This document shows positions 31,179 to 40,218 of a DNA stretch of 64,000 nucleotides, in pieces. The stretch is from Cyclobacteriaceae bacterium (lineage in GTDB: Bacteria > Bacteroidota > Bacteroidia > Cytophagales > Cyclobacteriaceae): contig BPHC01000004.1 of assembly GCA_026003355.1 (NCBI GenBank), positions 186,001 through 250,000 on the forward strand. The letters are read 5' to 3'. How positions within the stretch are numbered: the first letter of the stretch is position 1; every line of letters starts with the position of its first letter. The translations under genes were made by a program, and so were the position numbers. Below the pieces are notes generated by a model, which searched no databases, was not told the origin of the DNA, and saw only the letters and a program-made list of their open reading frames with translations.

Positions 31179-34049
31179 ATGAACTACTATACTGAAAAAT
31201 TTCAAACGCGGCACATCGGTCCGGATGCCGCCCAGATAACCGAAATGCTGCGAACGGTTAAAGCCAAATCGCTTGAAGAACTCATAAACCAAACCGTACC
31301 CGAAAATATACGGCTGCAAAAAGAACTCAACCTGCCGGCTGCCAAAACCGAAGCACAGTTTTTAAACGAACTGAAAAACCTGGCCGCCGAAAACCAGATT
31401 TTCAAATCCTACATCGGCATGGGTTACTACAACACCCATACCCCTGCTGTAATTCTGCGCAACATTCTGGAAAACCCGGGGTGGTACACCGCTTATACAC
31501 CCTATCAGGCCGAGATAGCCCAGGGGCGTCTCGAAGCGCTCATTAATTATCAAACCATGATCATGGACCTTACCGGCATGGAGATAGCCAATGCCTCGCT
31601 GCTGGACGAGGCCACTGCCGCTGCCGAAGCCATGCACATGCTGCACGCCTCGCTTAAACCCGCCAAAAGGGATGCCCGCGTATTCTTTGCCGATGAAAAC
31701 ATTTTTCCCCAAACGCTTGAGGTACTTAAAACCCGATCGGAACCGCTGGGCATAATTGTGGAAACCGGAAAGGTTGAACACCTTGATTTAACCCGCCCCG
31801 ATTTGTTTGCCATACTGGTACAATACCCCGACAGCAACGGGGCCATACACGATTATACCAACATTATTGCAGCCGCACATGAGCAAAATGTTTATGTGGC
31901 CGTGGCAGCCGACCTGCTGGCCCTGGCGCTGCTTAAGCCGCCGGGTGAAATGGGTGCAGATGCAGTGGTGGGCTCCAGCCAACGCTTCGGTGTGCCCATG
32001 GGCTTTGGCGGACCCCACTCGGCCTACTTTGCCACCCGCGAAGAGTTTAAACGGCAGATACCCGGCCGCATCATCGGGGCATCGGTCGATGCCCAGGGAA
32101 AACCCGGCTACCGCATGGCATTGCAAACCCGCGAACAGCATATCCGCAGGGAAAAGGCCACATCCAACATTTGTACAGCCCAGGTGCTGCTGGCTGTTAT
32201 GGCCGGCATGTACGCCGTGTACCATGGCCCTGCCGGCATAAAAAACATTGCGGTCCGCATTAACCAGCTTACCCGGCAACTTAACCACCAACTGCAAAAG
32301 CTGGGCTGCAAGCAATTAAACCGCCACTTCTTCGACACGCTTAAAATAGAGGTGTCTGATAAAGAAGCTATACGAAAAGAGGCAGAGAAGCGCATGATAA
32401 ACCTGCGCTACTTTCCCGACAACCACGTGGGCATATCGCTGGACGAAACCACCACAACCGAAGACCTGAAAGAACTGCTGGCCGTTTTCGGTGGTACGGC
32501 AGATGCCGCTGATGCCCACGCTGCAGCAACTGCTATTCCCGAAAAACTGGTGCGCACCTCTCCGTTTCTTACCCATCCGGTTTTCAATTCGCACCACTCC
32601 GAACACGAAATGCTGCGGTATATTAAAAAACTCGAAAACCGCGATCTCTCGCTGGTGCACTCCATGATTCCTCTCGGCTCGTGCACCATGAAGTTGAATG
32701 CCACCACCGAAATGATTCCCGTAACCTGGAGTGCATTCAGCAACATCCATCCTTTTGCACCGGCCTCGCAAACCCGTGGTTACCAGCGCATGATTGAGGA
32801 GCTGGAAAGCTGGCTGGCCGAAATTACCGGCTTTACAGGTGTTTCGCTGCAGCCCAACAGCGGCGCACAGGGAGAATACGCCGGTCTTATGGTTATACGC
32901 GCCTACCACCGTCACCGCGGTGAGGGCCATCGCAACGTGGCCCTTATCCCGGCATCGGCACACGGCACCAATCCTGCCAGTGCCGTTATGGCCGGCATGC
33001 AGGTAGTTATTGTAAAATCGGATGAGCAGGGTAAAATTGATGTAACCGATCTGCGGGCAAAAGCCGAAGCAAATCAAAAAAACCTGGCCTGCCTTATGGT
33101 AACCTATCCCTCTACCCACGGAGTGTTTGAAGAGGCCATCACCGAAATATGCGATATTGTGCACCAATATGGCGGTCTGGTATACATGGATGGCGCCAAC
33201 ATGAATGCCCAGGTGGGACTTACCTCGCCAGCAACCATTGGTGCCGACGTGTGCCACCTTAACCTGCACAAAACCTTCTGCATTCCGCATGGAGGAGGCG
33301 GACCCGGCATGGGGCCCATTTGCGTAAACGATAAACTAAAACCATTCCTTCCCGGCCATCCGGTAGTAAAAACCGGAGGCGAACAGGCTATTACAGCTGT
33401 CTCGGCCGCACCGTGGGGCAGCGCCAGCATTCTAACCATATCGTACGCCTACATTGCCCTTATGGGCGCTGAAGGGTTAACACAGGCTACCCGCATAGCC
33501 ATACTCAACGCAAACTACATCAAGGCCCGGCTGGAAGGATACTACAAAATATTGTACACCGGAACAAACGGCCGCTGTGCACATGAGTTGATAGCAGATT
33601 GCCGCGACTTTAAAAAAGCAGGCATTGAAGTGGAAGACATTGCCAAACGACTTATGGACTACGGATTCCACGCCCCGACTGTTTCGTTTCCGGTGGCCGG
33701 CACACTTATGATTGAGCCCACCGAAAGCGAAACCAAAGAAGAACTGGACCGCTTTTGCGATGCTCTTATTGAAATCAGAAAGGAGATACGCGAAATTGAA
33801 GAAGGCAAAGCCGATAAAGATAACAACGTGTTAAAAAATGCTCCGCACACAGCCGAAGTGGTTACAGCCGACACCTGGAACCGGCCCTATTCCCGGCAAA
33901 AAGCGGCCTATCCGCTTCCCTTTGTGCGCGAAGCAAAATTCTGGCCTGCTGTAAGCCGCATCGACAACGCCTATGGCGACCGCAACCTGGTTTGCAGTTG
34001 CCTGCCCGTGGAATCCTGGCAGGAAAAAGAAGAGTCGGTTAATGCTTAA
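31179..34049 (+). CDS. gcvP: Glycine dehydrogenase (decarboxylating), P protein
   Basis: 956 residues, the one-chain form of GcvP. The PLP enzyme decarboxylates glycine and passes the aminomethyl group to lipoyl-GcvH. The N-terminal half is the structural repeat (R-H-I-G-P near 11-15, then Y-T-P-Y-Q-A-E near 107-113), and the C-terminal half is catalytic. The PLP lysine is K698 in N-L-H-K-T-F, followed by a Gly-rich G-G-G-G-P-G loop. It has its own -7 box about 110 bp after lipA. With the tdh-kbl pair, threonine can be routed through glycine into one-carbon units. Confidence 0.96.
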   Translation: MNYYTEKFQTRHIGPDAAQITEMLRTVKAKSLEELINQTVPENIRLQKELNLPAAKTEAQFLNELKNLAAENQIFKSYIGMGYYNTHTPAVILRNILENPGWYTAYTPYQAEIAQGRLEALINYQTMIMDLTGMEIANASLLDEATAAAEAMHMLHASLKPAKRDARVFFADENIFPQTLEVLKTRSEPLGIIVETGKVEHLDLTRPDLFAILVQYPDSNGAIHDYTNIIAAAHEQNVYVAVAADLLALALLKPPGEMGADAVVGSSQRFGVPMGFGGPHSAYFATREEFKRQIPGRIIGASVDAQGKPGYRMALQTREQHIRREKATSNICTAQVLLAVMAGMYAVYHGPAGIKNIAVRINQLTRQLNHQLQKLGCKQLNRHFFDTLKIEVSDKEAIRKEAEKRMINLRYFPDNHVGISLDETTTTEDLKELLAVFGGTADAADAHAAATAIPEKLVRTSPFLTHPVFNSHHSEHEMLRYIKKLENRDLSLVHSMIPLGSCTMKLNATTEMIPVTWSAFSNIHPFAPASQTRGYQRMIEELESWLAEITGFTGVSLQPNSGAQGEYAGLMVIRAYHRHRGEGHRNVALIPASAHGTNPASAVMAGMQVVIVKSDEQGKIDVTDLRAKAEANQKNLACLMVTYPSTHGVFEEAITEICDIVHQYGGLVYMDGANMNAQVGLTSPATIGADVCHLNLHKTFCIPHGGGGPGMGPICVNDKLKPFLPGHPVVKTGGEQAITAVSAAPWGSASILTISYAYIALMGAEGLTQATRIAILNANYIKARLEGYYKILYTGTNGRCAHELIADCRDFKKAGIEVEDIAKRLMDYGFHAPTVSFPVAGTLMIEPTESETKEELDRFCDALIEIRKEIREIEEGKADKDNNVLKNAPHTAEVVTADTWNRPYSRQKAAYPLPFVREAKFWPAVSRIDNAYGDRNLVCSCLPVESWQEKEESVNA

Positions 34050-34054
34050 AGATT

Positions 34055-34222
34055 TTATAACACGTAGTACCACACTATACCCAGAAGGGTAAGGGCAATA
34101 GTTGCCATCCAAATCCAGAAAACAAGGCGAACCTGACGCTCTGTTCTGCGCACTATGGATTTCATTTTGCGCAAAGGATAGCTTTCTTTAACCGCATTAG
34201 GCTCATCAGCACTGGTCTGCAT
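34055..34222 (-). CDS. Small single-pass membrane protein, 55 aa
   Basis: I found this reading frame in the 233-bp gap between gcvP and the M28 peptidase gene. An ATG at 34222 opens 55 codons ending at 34055-34057. The N-terminal half is polar and basic (about 1-32, with K-M-K-S-I-V-R-R-T-E-R-Q), followed by one hydrophobic helix (about 33-54, W-I-W-M-A-T-I-A-L-T-L-L-G-I-V-W). The positive charge before the helix predicts a cytoplasmic N-terminus (N-in, type II). No family is recognised. The gene converges on gcvP with a 5-bp gap. Codon composition and charge layout look real, but homologues are needed for proof. Confidence 0.6.
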   Translation of the reverse strand: MQTSADEPNAVKESYPLRKMKSIVRRTERQVRLVFWIWMATIALTLLGIVWYYVL

Positions 34223-34282
34223 AGAATTGCATTTTGCCTTTTATTAACCTTGGTTCAGCACAGGTAACCGGTATTATACCGT

Positions 34283-35662
34283 TTATTTCAAGCCGTACTT
34301 ATCAATTAAATACAACATGGCAGCCATAGCCGCTGCGCCCAAGGCCAGTTCGCGCCTGTCTACTTTATCAAACGTATCTTCAGCGCTGTGATGGTAGCTG
34401 AAATAGCGCTGGGAGTCGGGCAGCAGGCCCATAAGAGGCACACCCTGTGGTGCCAGTGGGCTAATGTCGGCTCCGCCGCCGGGTGTGTCAAAGTCGTGCA
34501 GGCCGTAGGGTTCAAACAAATATTTCCAGCTTTGCACCTTTGCGCGGGCATCGGCTAAGGCAGGCACGGTAAAGCCGCGCGGCACAAAACCTCCTCGGTC
34601 TGATTCAATGGCCGCCAGATGAACTTCATTGTTCTCATTTGCGGCCCGTGCATATTCAAGCCCTCCGCGTAATCCGTTCTCTTCATTCATAAACATAACG
34701 GCCCGCAGGGTGTTACGCGGCCGGTAACCCAGCACTTTCAGAAGGCGCAGTGCTTCAATTGCCTGTACGCATCCGGCACCGTCATCGTGTGCTCCCTGTC
34801 CCAAATCCCAGCTGTCCAGGTGTCCTCCCGCCACAATAAAGTTCCGCGGGTATTCAGAGCCCCGCAGTTCGCCAATAACATTGTGCGAAGGTGCGTCCGG
34901 CAATGTCTGGCAATGCATTTCGAGGTAAAATTCCAGGCCCGGTTCATCGACCAGCAGGCGGCTTAGCAAATCGGCATGGTTGGTGGCAAGGGCTGCTGCC
35001 GGAATTTTAGGAATATTCGGAGCATACCGCAATGACCCTGTGTGGGGGTAGTCTTCGGGGTTGGGACTCATGGACCTGACCAGCACTGCCAATGCCCCGT
35101 AGCGTGCGGCTTCTGAAGCACCGTTGGCGCGCTGATCGACCGCAGCGCCATAGGCAGCAAAAGTTTGCAGCAAAGCAGCATCCATGGGCCGGTTTAGAAA
35201 TACTATTTTTCCCTTAAGCTTTCCCTGCTCACCCAGCTTTTTCAATTCACCCCACGAGCGCACCTCCACAACCGGAGCAATTATGCCGGCCGGCCCTGTT
35301 CCGACCGAACCGCCCAGTGCACAGATATTAACGGCCTGCGATGTGTGTTGCCGCGGTTTTATGATGCGCCCGGTCTCGGCTGTTCCCCTCACCCAGTGGG
35401 GCACGTTAACGGGTTGCAGCCAAACGGTATCCAGACCATGTTGTTGCATAACCTGCCGCGTATATTCTACGGCAGCGGCTGCTCCCGGCGAACCGCTTAA
35501 CCGCGGGCCTATGTTGCGGCACAGCACATCCAGCATTTCGTAAGCCTTTCCGTTCAGCAGCGCCTCATCAAAAATTTTACGAATAAACTTTTCATCATCG
35601 GTTTGCGCAAAAGCCGGTTGCAAGGCACCCAGCAGGCAAAGAAAAGATATCTGTTTTAGCAT
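34283..35662 (-). CDS. M28 family metallopeptidase (carboxypeptidase Q-like)
   Basis: 459 residues from the ATG at 35662, which starts a signal peptide ending at A-F-A-Q (about residue 20); the longer frame would overlap the next gene. It is a di-zinc aminopeptidase/carboxypeptidase of the plasma glutamate carboxypeptidase type. A PA-like insert lies near 110-230. Metal ligands are visible as G-G-H-L-D-S-W-D, then the A-H-D-D-G-A-G Asp, the E-E-N-G Glu pair, E-S-D-R-G-G, and a C-terminal S-Y-H-H-S-A-E-D-T-F-D-K. It should trim peptides in the periplasm or at the surface. It is preceded by a small signal-peptide gene on the same strand (13 bp). Confidence 0.9.
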   Translation of the reverse strand: MLKQISFLCLLGALQPAFAQTDDEKFIRKIFDEALLNGKAYEMLDVLCRNIGPRLSGSPGAAAAVEYTRQVMQQHGLDTVWLQPVNVPHWVRGTAETGRIIKPRQHTSQAVNICALGGSVGTGPAGIIAPVVEVRSWGELKKLGEQGKLKGKIVFLNRPMDAALLQTFAAYGAAVDQRANGASEAARYGALAVLVRSMSPNPEDYPHTGSLRYAPNIPKIPAAALATNHADLLSRLLVDEPGLEFYLEMHCQTLPDAPSHNVIGELRGSEYPRNFIVAGGHLDSWDLGQGAHDDGAGCVQAIEALRLLKVLGYRPRNTLRAVMFMNEENGLRGGLEYARAANENNEVHLAAIESDRGGFVPRGFTVPALADARAKVQSWKYLFEPYGLHDFDTPGGGADISPLAPQGVPLMGLLPDSQRYFSYHHSAEDTFDKVDRRELALGAAAMAAMLYLIDKYGLK

Positions 35663-35675
35663 TATACCTGTATGG

Positions 35676-36116
35676 TTAAGGATCCAACACGCGCGCATTT
35701 TTAAGGACGTATATATGATGGTCGGGGTCAGCATCATTCAATTGCAATACTCCCTCAACTGTAATTTGCCGGGTAACAAACTTAACAGGTTGTTTGGTTT
35801 GTAATTCCACCACTGTTTCAGGACCGGCTCCGCCACAGAAATAACACTGGTTGAACGGCAAAGCAGAAAGCATAAATTTATTTTGTCCGCCCAGCTCGGC
35901 CAGGGGTACCAAATAACCTTTTATCCGTATGATTTTACCGTTATAAGACCACAGGCGTTTGCTGAAGCGGGGCGATTCAATTTCGAAGCCGTTCTCTTTT
36001 GCCGGCCGGCTTTCGAACCCCACTTCGGCCAGTATATTCCACATGTTTTCCTGCTTTGTCTGCGCCCATGCTGCAACAGGCAGCAGGAAAAATATTACCA
36101 ATAAGCGACCGGCCAT
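35676..36116 (-). CDS. Exported protein with C-x-x-C-G-G-A-G motif (DUF3299-like)
   Basis: 146 residues from the ATG at 36116, which directly precedes a signal peptide ending in A-W-A-Q (about residue 19). The mature part has I-K-G-Y-L-V-P-L near 65-72 and a C-Y-F-C-G-G-A-G-P-E motif at 91-100, which suggests a metal- or redox-active cysteine pair, and ends in a small beta domain that resembles OB-fold-like exported proteins. A DUF3299 relation is my reading of the G-x-x-x-P-L and Cys motif and is not certain. It may be co-transcribed with the M28 peptidase and is divergent from the TSUP permease. Confidence 0.6.
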   Translation of the reverse strand: MAGRLLVIFFLLPVAAWAQTKQENMWNILAEVGFESRPAKENGFEIESPRFSKRLWSYNGKIIRIKGYLVPLAELGGQNKFMLSALPFNQCYFCGGAGPETVVELQTKQPVKFVTRQITVEGVLQLNDADPDHHIYVLKNARVLDP

Positions 36117-36167
36117 AAGCAGAACAAGGTTTACTTTGCGTGAATATAAGGGCAATCAGCGTTCTGC

Positions 36168-36977
36168 ATGCTGGAAATTACAGGATTAATATTGGCCGGT
36201 CTGGCAGGCGGCTTTATTGCCGGCCTTACAGGCATTGGCACAGGGTTTATGATGCTGGCTGTTATTCCTATGGTGCTGCATCATTATCAGGTGCCGGCCG
36301 CCCTGTATGTTCCGGTTACCATTGCCAATACGGTTCTGGCTACGCTGGTTTCATCGGGCGCCAATCTTTTCACCTCCATGCGCACCCGCATGATCTACCC
36401 GCGCGAAACAGGTATCACATCTGTGGCTGCGATAATAGCATCGTTTGTGGTGTTCGAGCTGGTAGCTAAAAGCCGGTTTTACTCCAAAACCATGTTTACA
36501 GCAGTGGTTCTTGTCTTTATGTTCATTATTATCATTCAGACCTTTAAGAAACTCCGGCTTTCCAGTCCGCAGAATGAAAAAACCAATACCGGCAGGCTTA
36601 TTCTTACCGGAGTTGCGGCAGGGGCCGCTTCGGCCCTTACGGGCCTGGGCGGAGGCACCCTGCTTATTCCTATGTTGAATCTTTGGCAGAAGATGGATAT
36701 TCTGAAAGCCAAAGCAATTTCGTTTGGCACCATATTTTCAATAGCCCTGTGGTTATCGGTTAACAACCTGTTTTTGGAACCGGGCTATGGTATTCCGGGC
36801 AGTAAAGGGTTAATTGTATTTCCGCTGGTTATTCCGATAAGCGCGGGTGTACTGCTGGGTTCTCCGGCCGGTGTGCTCCTCAGCCACCGCATGCCGGCGC
36901 GTACTGTAACTTTTCTGTTTCTGCTGGTGTTATCGGTGGTAGCCGTGCAGAAGATTTTTGAGCTGGTTGCGCTTTAA
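36168..36977 (+). CDS. Sulfite exporter TauE/SafE (TSUP) family permease
   Basis: 269 residues with about eight membrane helices in two similar halves, each starting with a Gly-rich signature (G-L-A-G-G-F-I-A-G-L-T-G-I-G and A-L-T-G-L-G-G-G). This is the TSUP family, which moves sulfite, sulfoacetate, taurine-related or other small organic anions across the inner membrane. The substrate cannot be told from sequence. It is divergent from the exported C-x-x-C protein and stands 56 bp before sdaA. Confidence 0.87.
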   Translation: MLEITGLILAGLAGGFIAGLTGIGTGFMMLAVIPMVLHHYQVPAALYVPVTIANTVLATLVSSGANLFTSMRTRMIYPRETGITSVAAIIASFVVFELVAKSRFYSKTMFTAVVLVFMFIIIIQTFKKLRLSSPQNEKTNTGRLILTGVAAGAASALTGLGGGTLLIPMLNLWQKMDILKAKAISFGTIFSIALWLSVNNLFLEPGYGIPGSKGLIVFPLVIPISAGVLLGSPAGVLLSHRMPARTVTFLFLLVLSVVAVQKIFELVAL

Positions 36978-37033
36978 ATATCCTGCAATAATTAGTAGTA
37001 AATTCGGTGCAAAACAACATACCCTAACCTGAT

Positions 37034-37939
37034 ATGGCCTTTCTGTTCGATTCATTTGCAAACTGGAAGTCATATGCCGCCGGGAGGAATATGAGCCTGC
37101 CAGACGTGGTGCTGGAATACGAGCGCACCCAGTACAACCGAAGCAACGATGAAATTATTGCCGGCCTGAAAAAAGCCTGGACCGTAATGCAGGAGGCTGT
37201 TCATACGGGTCTTTCGGAAGATATGCGGTCGCGGTCGGGCATGGTGAACAACGGGGCAAAAATGGTTTTCAATTATCCGCTGCCCGTCCTGTCAAAAGAA
37301 TTCCAGAACCTGGTGGCCCGGGCGCTGGCTGCCAAAGAAGTAAACAGCTGCATGGGGCGCGTGGTGGCTGCCCCCACAGCCGGGGCCAGCGGCATCATGC
37401 CCGGTGTGCTGTACACCCTGAAGGAAGTTCACAGCATTGCTGATGAAAAAATTATTGAGGCCATGCTGCTGGCCGCGGGCATAGCCCTGATTATCGAACA
37501 AAAAGCCAGCATTGCCGGGGCAGTGGGCGGATGCCAGGCCGAAACCGGAACCGCAGCCGCAATGGGCGCAGGCGCAATTGTGTACTGCCTGGGTGGCAAC
37601 ACCGACCAGATGTTCAATGCCGTAGCCATTACCATTCAGTGCATGCTCGGACTGGTATGCGACCCCGTGGCCGGTCTGGTTGAGGTACCCTGCATTGTGC
37701 GCAACGCCAGCGCTGCTGCCATAGCCTTTAGCTCGGCACAAATTGCCCTGGCCAACGTGAGCAGTGTAATTCCGGTTGATGAAGTAATAGAAGCCATGGG
37801 CGAAATTGGCGCCAGCATGGAAACCAGGTACAAGGAAACGGCTTTGGGCGGACTGGCCGCCACCAAAACCGGGCAGGCCATAGCCAAAAAAGTGCTTATC
37901 CACGATATTGAAAAGCTGCCCGATGAAGAAACCGCTTAG
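37034..37939 (+). CDS. sdaA: L-serine ammonia-lyase, iron-sulfur-dependent, alpha subunit
   Basis: 301 residues, the size of the catalytic alpha chain of two-subunit serine dehydratases; the beta chain is not in the window. It deaminates serine to pyruvate with a [4Fe-4S] cluster. Cluster cysteines are C167 (G-G-C-Q-A-E), C209 (V-C-D-P-V-A-G) and C220 (V-E-V-P-C). The A-P-T-A-G-A-S-G segment near 113-120 is also conserved. With tdh, kbl and the glycine cleavage genes it makes a theme of serine, glycine and threonine breakdown. It converges on the SDR gene with 35 bp between them. Confidence 0.92.
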   Translation: MAFLFDSFANWKSYAAGRNMSLPDVVLEYERTQYNRSNDEIIAGLKKAWTVMQEAVHTGLSEDMRSRSGMVNNGAKMVFNYPLPVLSKEFQNLVARALAAKEVNSCMGRVVAAPTAGASGIMPGVLYTLKEVHSIADEKIIEAMLLAAGIALIIEQKASIAGAVGGCQAETGTAAAMGAGAIVYCLGGNTDQMFNAVAITIQCMLGLVCDPVAGLVEVPCIVRNASAAAIAFSSAQIALANVSSVIPVDEVIEAMGEIGASMETRYKETALGGLAATKTGQAIAKKVLIHDIEKLPDEETA

Positions 37940-37974
37940 CCCCTGCACGGCCGGAGTGAAACCATAAGCCAGCT

Positions 37975-38733
37975 TTAATTCTTTTTAACCAGGGTAGCCG
38001 AGGCCTGCGCCCTGGGAAAGATAACCACATCGGCCAGCACCACATGATCCGGGCGGGTAAGCACAAACAGAATTACATCGGCCACATCTTCGGCACGCAG
38101 GGGTTCATAGCCCTGGTATACCTGGCGGGCGCGTTCTGCATCGCCCTTGAAGCGCACCAGCGAAAATTCGGTTTCTACAAGGCCAGGATGAATGCCGGTA
38201 ACTTTGATGTTGAAGGGGTTGAGGTCCAGACGCATACCCCTTGTTAAGGCATCAACAGCAAACTTGCTGGCGCAGTACACATTGCCGTTGGGATATACTT
38301 CTTTTCCGGCAATGGAACCAATATTGATAATATGCCCATGCCGGCGTTCAACCATGCCAGGAATAATCAGCCGCGATACATACAACAGGCCTTTTACGTT
38401 TATATCCATCATCGCATCCCAGTCGGCAATGCTGCCGTTTTGAACCGGATCCAGCCCGTGGGCGTTTCCGGCATTGTTAATCAGCACATCAACCTGTTTC
38501 CAGGCGGGTGGCAGGCTGTTGTACGCTTCTTCAACCTGCCGGTATTGGCGTACATCAAAAGCCAGCGTTTGCACATCGGTTAAGGCTGTAAGTTCATCTT
38601 TAAGACTTTCAAGGCGCTCTTTTCTTCTTCCGCAGATAACCAGATTGAAATTATTTCGGGCCAGCAACTGTGCTGTAGCCCTGCCAATACCCGAGGTGGC
38701 CCCGGTAATAAAAGCAACAGGTTTGTTCATCAC
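37975..38733 (-). CDS. SDR family NAD(P)-dependent oxidoreductase (YdfG-like)
   Basis: 252 residues, classical short-chain dehydrogenase. The cofactor loop T-G-A-T-S-G-I-G is at 10-17, N-N-A-G near 86-89, the catalytic Ser in N-I-G-S-I-A-G-K-E and Y-x-x-x-K in V-Y-C-A-S-K. The closest well-known group is YdfG, which acts on 3-hydroxy acids and serine/threonine. A link to serine metabolism is tempting given the neighbours but not shown. Its start overlaps the stop of porT by 4 bp, so both may be translated from one mRNA. Confidence 0.88.
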   Translation of the reverse strand: MMNKPVAFITGATSGIGRATAQLLARNNFNLVICGRRKERLESLKDELTALTDVQTLAFDVRQYRQVEEAYNSLPPAWKQVDVLINNAGNAHGLDPVQNGSIADWDAMMDINVKGLLYVSRLIIPGMVERRHGHIINIGSIAGKEVYPNGNVYCASKFAVDALTRGMRLDLNPFNIKVTGIHPGLVETEFSLVRFKGDAERARQVYQGYEPLRAEDVADVILFVLTRPDHVVLADVVIFPRAQASATLVKKN

Positions 38734-39464
38734 TGAAAAATAAAATAAAAGTGTACGGTATTGGTGTTTACATTTTTAAGCGGCTTACCGAAATTATTTT
38801 CGGTGTTATCCAATATGTCGTACAAGCCCCGCGAAAAACGGATTTCGGGTGAGAGTTTGAACAGCGGAAAGTAGAGGTCAAACCCAATGCCGGCCTCGAG
38901 GCTCAGGTTAAAACCTGAAATTTCGAGCGAGTTGATGACATTTTCTATTTCTTTTTTACCCGATGCCTCAATGCCAGGTTTAACCCCGCCCACCATGTAC
39001 ATGCGTATGTTGCCTCTGCGCATGGATTTGTATTTTACCAGTACCGGAAACTCCACCATGGTGGTTTCTACCAGTTCGCGCTGCGATTGCCCGTTGGTGA
39101 ACCGGTATTGCAATTCATTTTCATAAAATCCTACGGTAGGCATGAGGCGGATATCCAGAAATTCATGGGCACGGTAATTAACCAGAAAACCCAGTGAAAA
39201 ACCGGGTTTCCAGAGCGGTACTACCGAATGAACGGTGTCGAGGGCCGGGGTTACGAACAGGTCAGAATATTTTAACTGATAGGTGGTGGTATGCAAACCG
39301 ATGAGGAAGCCATAGGTAAGCTTTCGCTTCTCATCATAATCTGGATTGTTTTTGCGTGCCCACCGAAACGACTGGGCATGCAGCACTGCAGGCAATAACC
39401 ACAACAGCAGCGTTATTTGCGCGCGGTGTAAATTGAGCTGATGCCAAAGGTTAGTGGCCTGCAT
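38730..39464 (-). CDS. porT: T9SS/gliding protein PorT
   Basis: Up to 244 residues; the exact start is uncertain because the chosen ATG overlaps menG by 52 bp, and the signal peptide (T-L-L-L-W-L-L-P-A-V-L-H-A-Q) begins about 17 residues in. The mature part is an outer-membrane barrel of about 200 residues ending in F-Y-F-I-F, with the PorT hallmarks K-L-T-Y-G-F-L-I-G near 48-56 and F-S-R-G-L-Y-D close to the end. PorT is needed for type IX secretion. The menG-porT pairing is common in Bacteroidota and supports the call. Confidence 0.87.
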   Translation of the reverse strand: MQATNLWHQLNLHRAQITLLLWLLPAVLHAQSFRWARKNNPDYDEKRKLTYGFLIGLHTTTYQLKYSDLFVTPALDTVHSVVPLWKPGFSLGFLVNYRAHEFLDIRLMPTVGFYENELQYRFTNGQSQRELVETTMVEFPVLVKYKSMRRGNIRMYMVGGVKPGIEASGKKEIENVINSLEISGFNLSLEAGIGFDLYFPLFKLSPEIRFSRGLYDILDNTENNFGKPLKNVNTNTVHFYFIFQ

Positions 39465-40135
39465 GTTACTTCTTTAAATCCTGCTTTGGTTAAAATAGCT
39501 TCAAAGGCTTTTCCATGCGGAAATGCTTCGACCGACTCGGGCAGGTAGCTGTAAGCCGAAGTATCGCGCGACAACCATCTGCCGATGCGGGGCAGCACGT
39601 GTTTAAAATAAAACACATAAAGTTTGCCAAACAACCCGGGCCGGGGTTTTGAAAACTCAAGTACCACCAGCATGCCGCCCGGCCGCAGCACCCGCCATAT
39701 CTCCGAAAGGCCGCGCTCCAGGTTTTCGAAGTTACGCACACCAAAACCAACGGTTACGGCATCGAATTTATTTTCTTCAAAAGGCAAATTCTCTGAGTCG
39801 GCAAGCAGCATTTCAATTTTACCCGACAAATGCCGGTCGGATATTTTTTTCCGGCCCACGTCAAGCATGCCTTCTGAAATATCCACGCCAATAATTTTTT
39901 CCGGATTAAGCCGCATGGCAGCCAGGGCCAGGTCGCCTGTGCCCGTGGCAACGTCAAGCACAATGCGGGGTTTTACACCTGCCAGTGTCCGGACGGCCTT
40001 TTTTCGCCATATGTTGTCGATGCCCATACTCAGCACACGGTTAAGAAAATCGTACCGATGGCTGATGCCGTTAAACATGCGGGCAACCTGTTGCTTTTTC
40101 GAATCTTCAGAAGTTTTATAAGGAACCACTTGCAT
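39413..40135 (-). CDS. menG: Demethylmenaquinone methyltransferase
   Basis: 240 residues from the ATG at 40135, chosen over an upstream ATG at 40174 because the family starts near this point. It methylates demethylmenaquinone with S-adenosylmethionine in the last step of menaquinone synthesis (MenG/UbiE). The SAM motif is L-D-V-A-T-G-T-G-D-L-A near 60-70, F-D-A-V-T-V-G-F-G-V-R-N follows, and the N-terminal part holds the V-A-R-M-F-N-G-I-S-H-R-Y-D motif. Its 3' end overlaps porT by up to 52 bp. Confidence 0.94.
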   Translation of the reverse strand: MQVVPYKTSEDSKKQQVARMFNGISHRYDFLNRVLSMGIDNIWRKKAVRTLAGVKPRIVLDVATGTGDLALAAMRLNPEKIIGVDISEGMLDVGRKKISDRHLSGKIEMLLADSENLPFEENKFDAVTVGFGVRNFENLERGLSEIWRVLRPGGMLVVLEFSKPRPGLFGKLYVFYFKHVLPRIGRWLSRDTSAYSYLPESVEAFPHGKAFEAILTKAGFKEVTCRPLTFGISSIYTARK

Positions 40136-40218
40136 GGCAGCAGCCGGTTGACTGTTAACAAATAACTGCGGCAAGTTGCCTAAAACCGCTGAACAAAAAA
40201 ATGCAAAATGATAAACCG

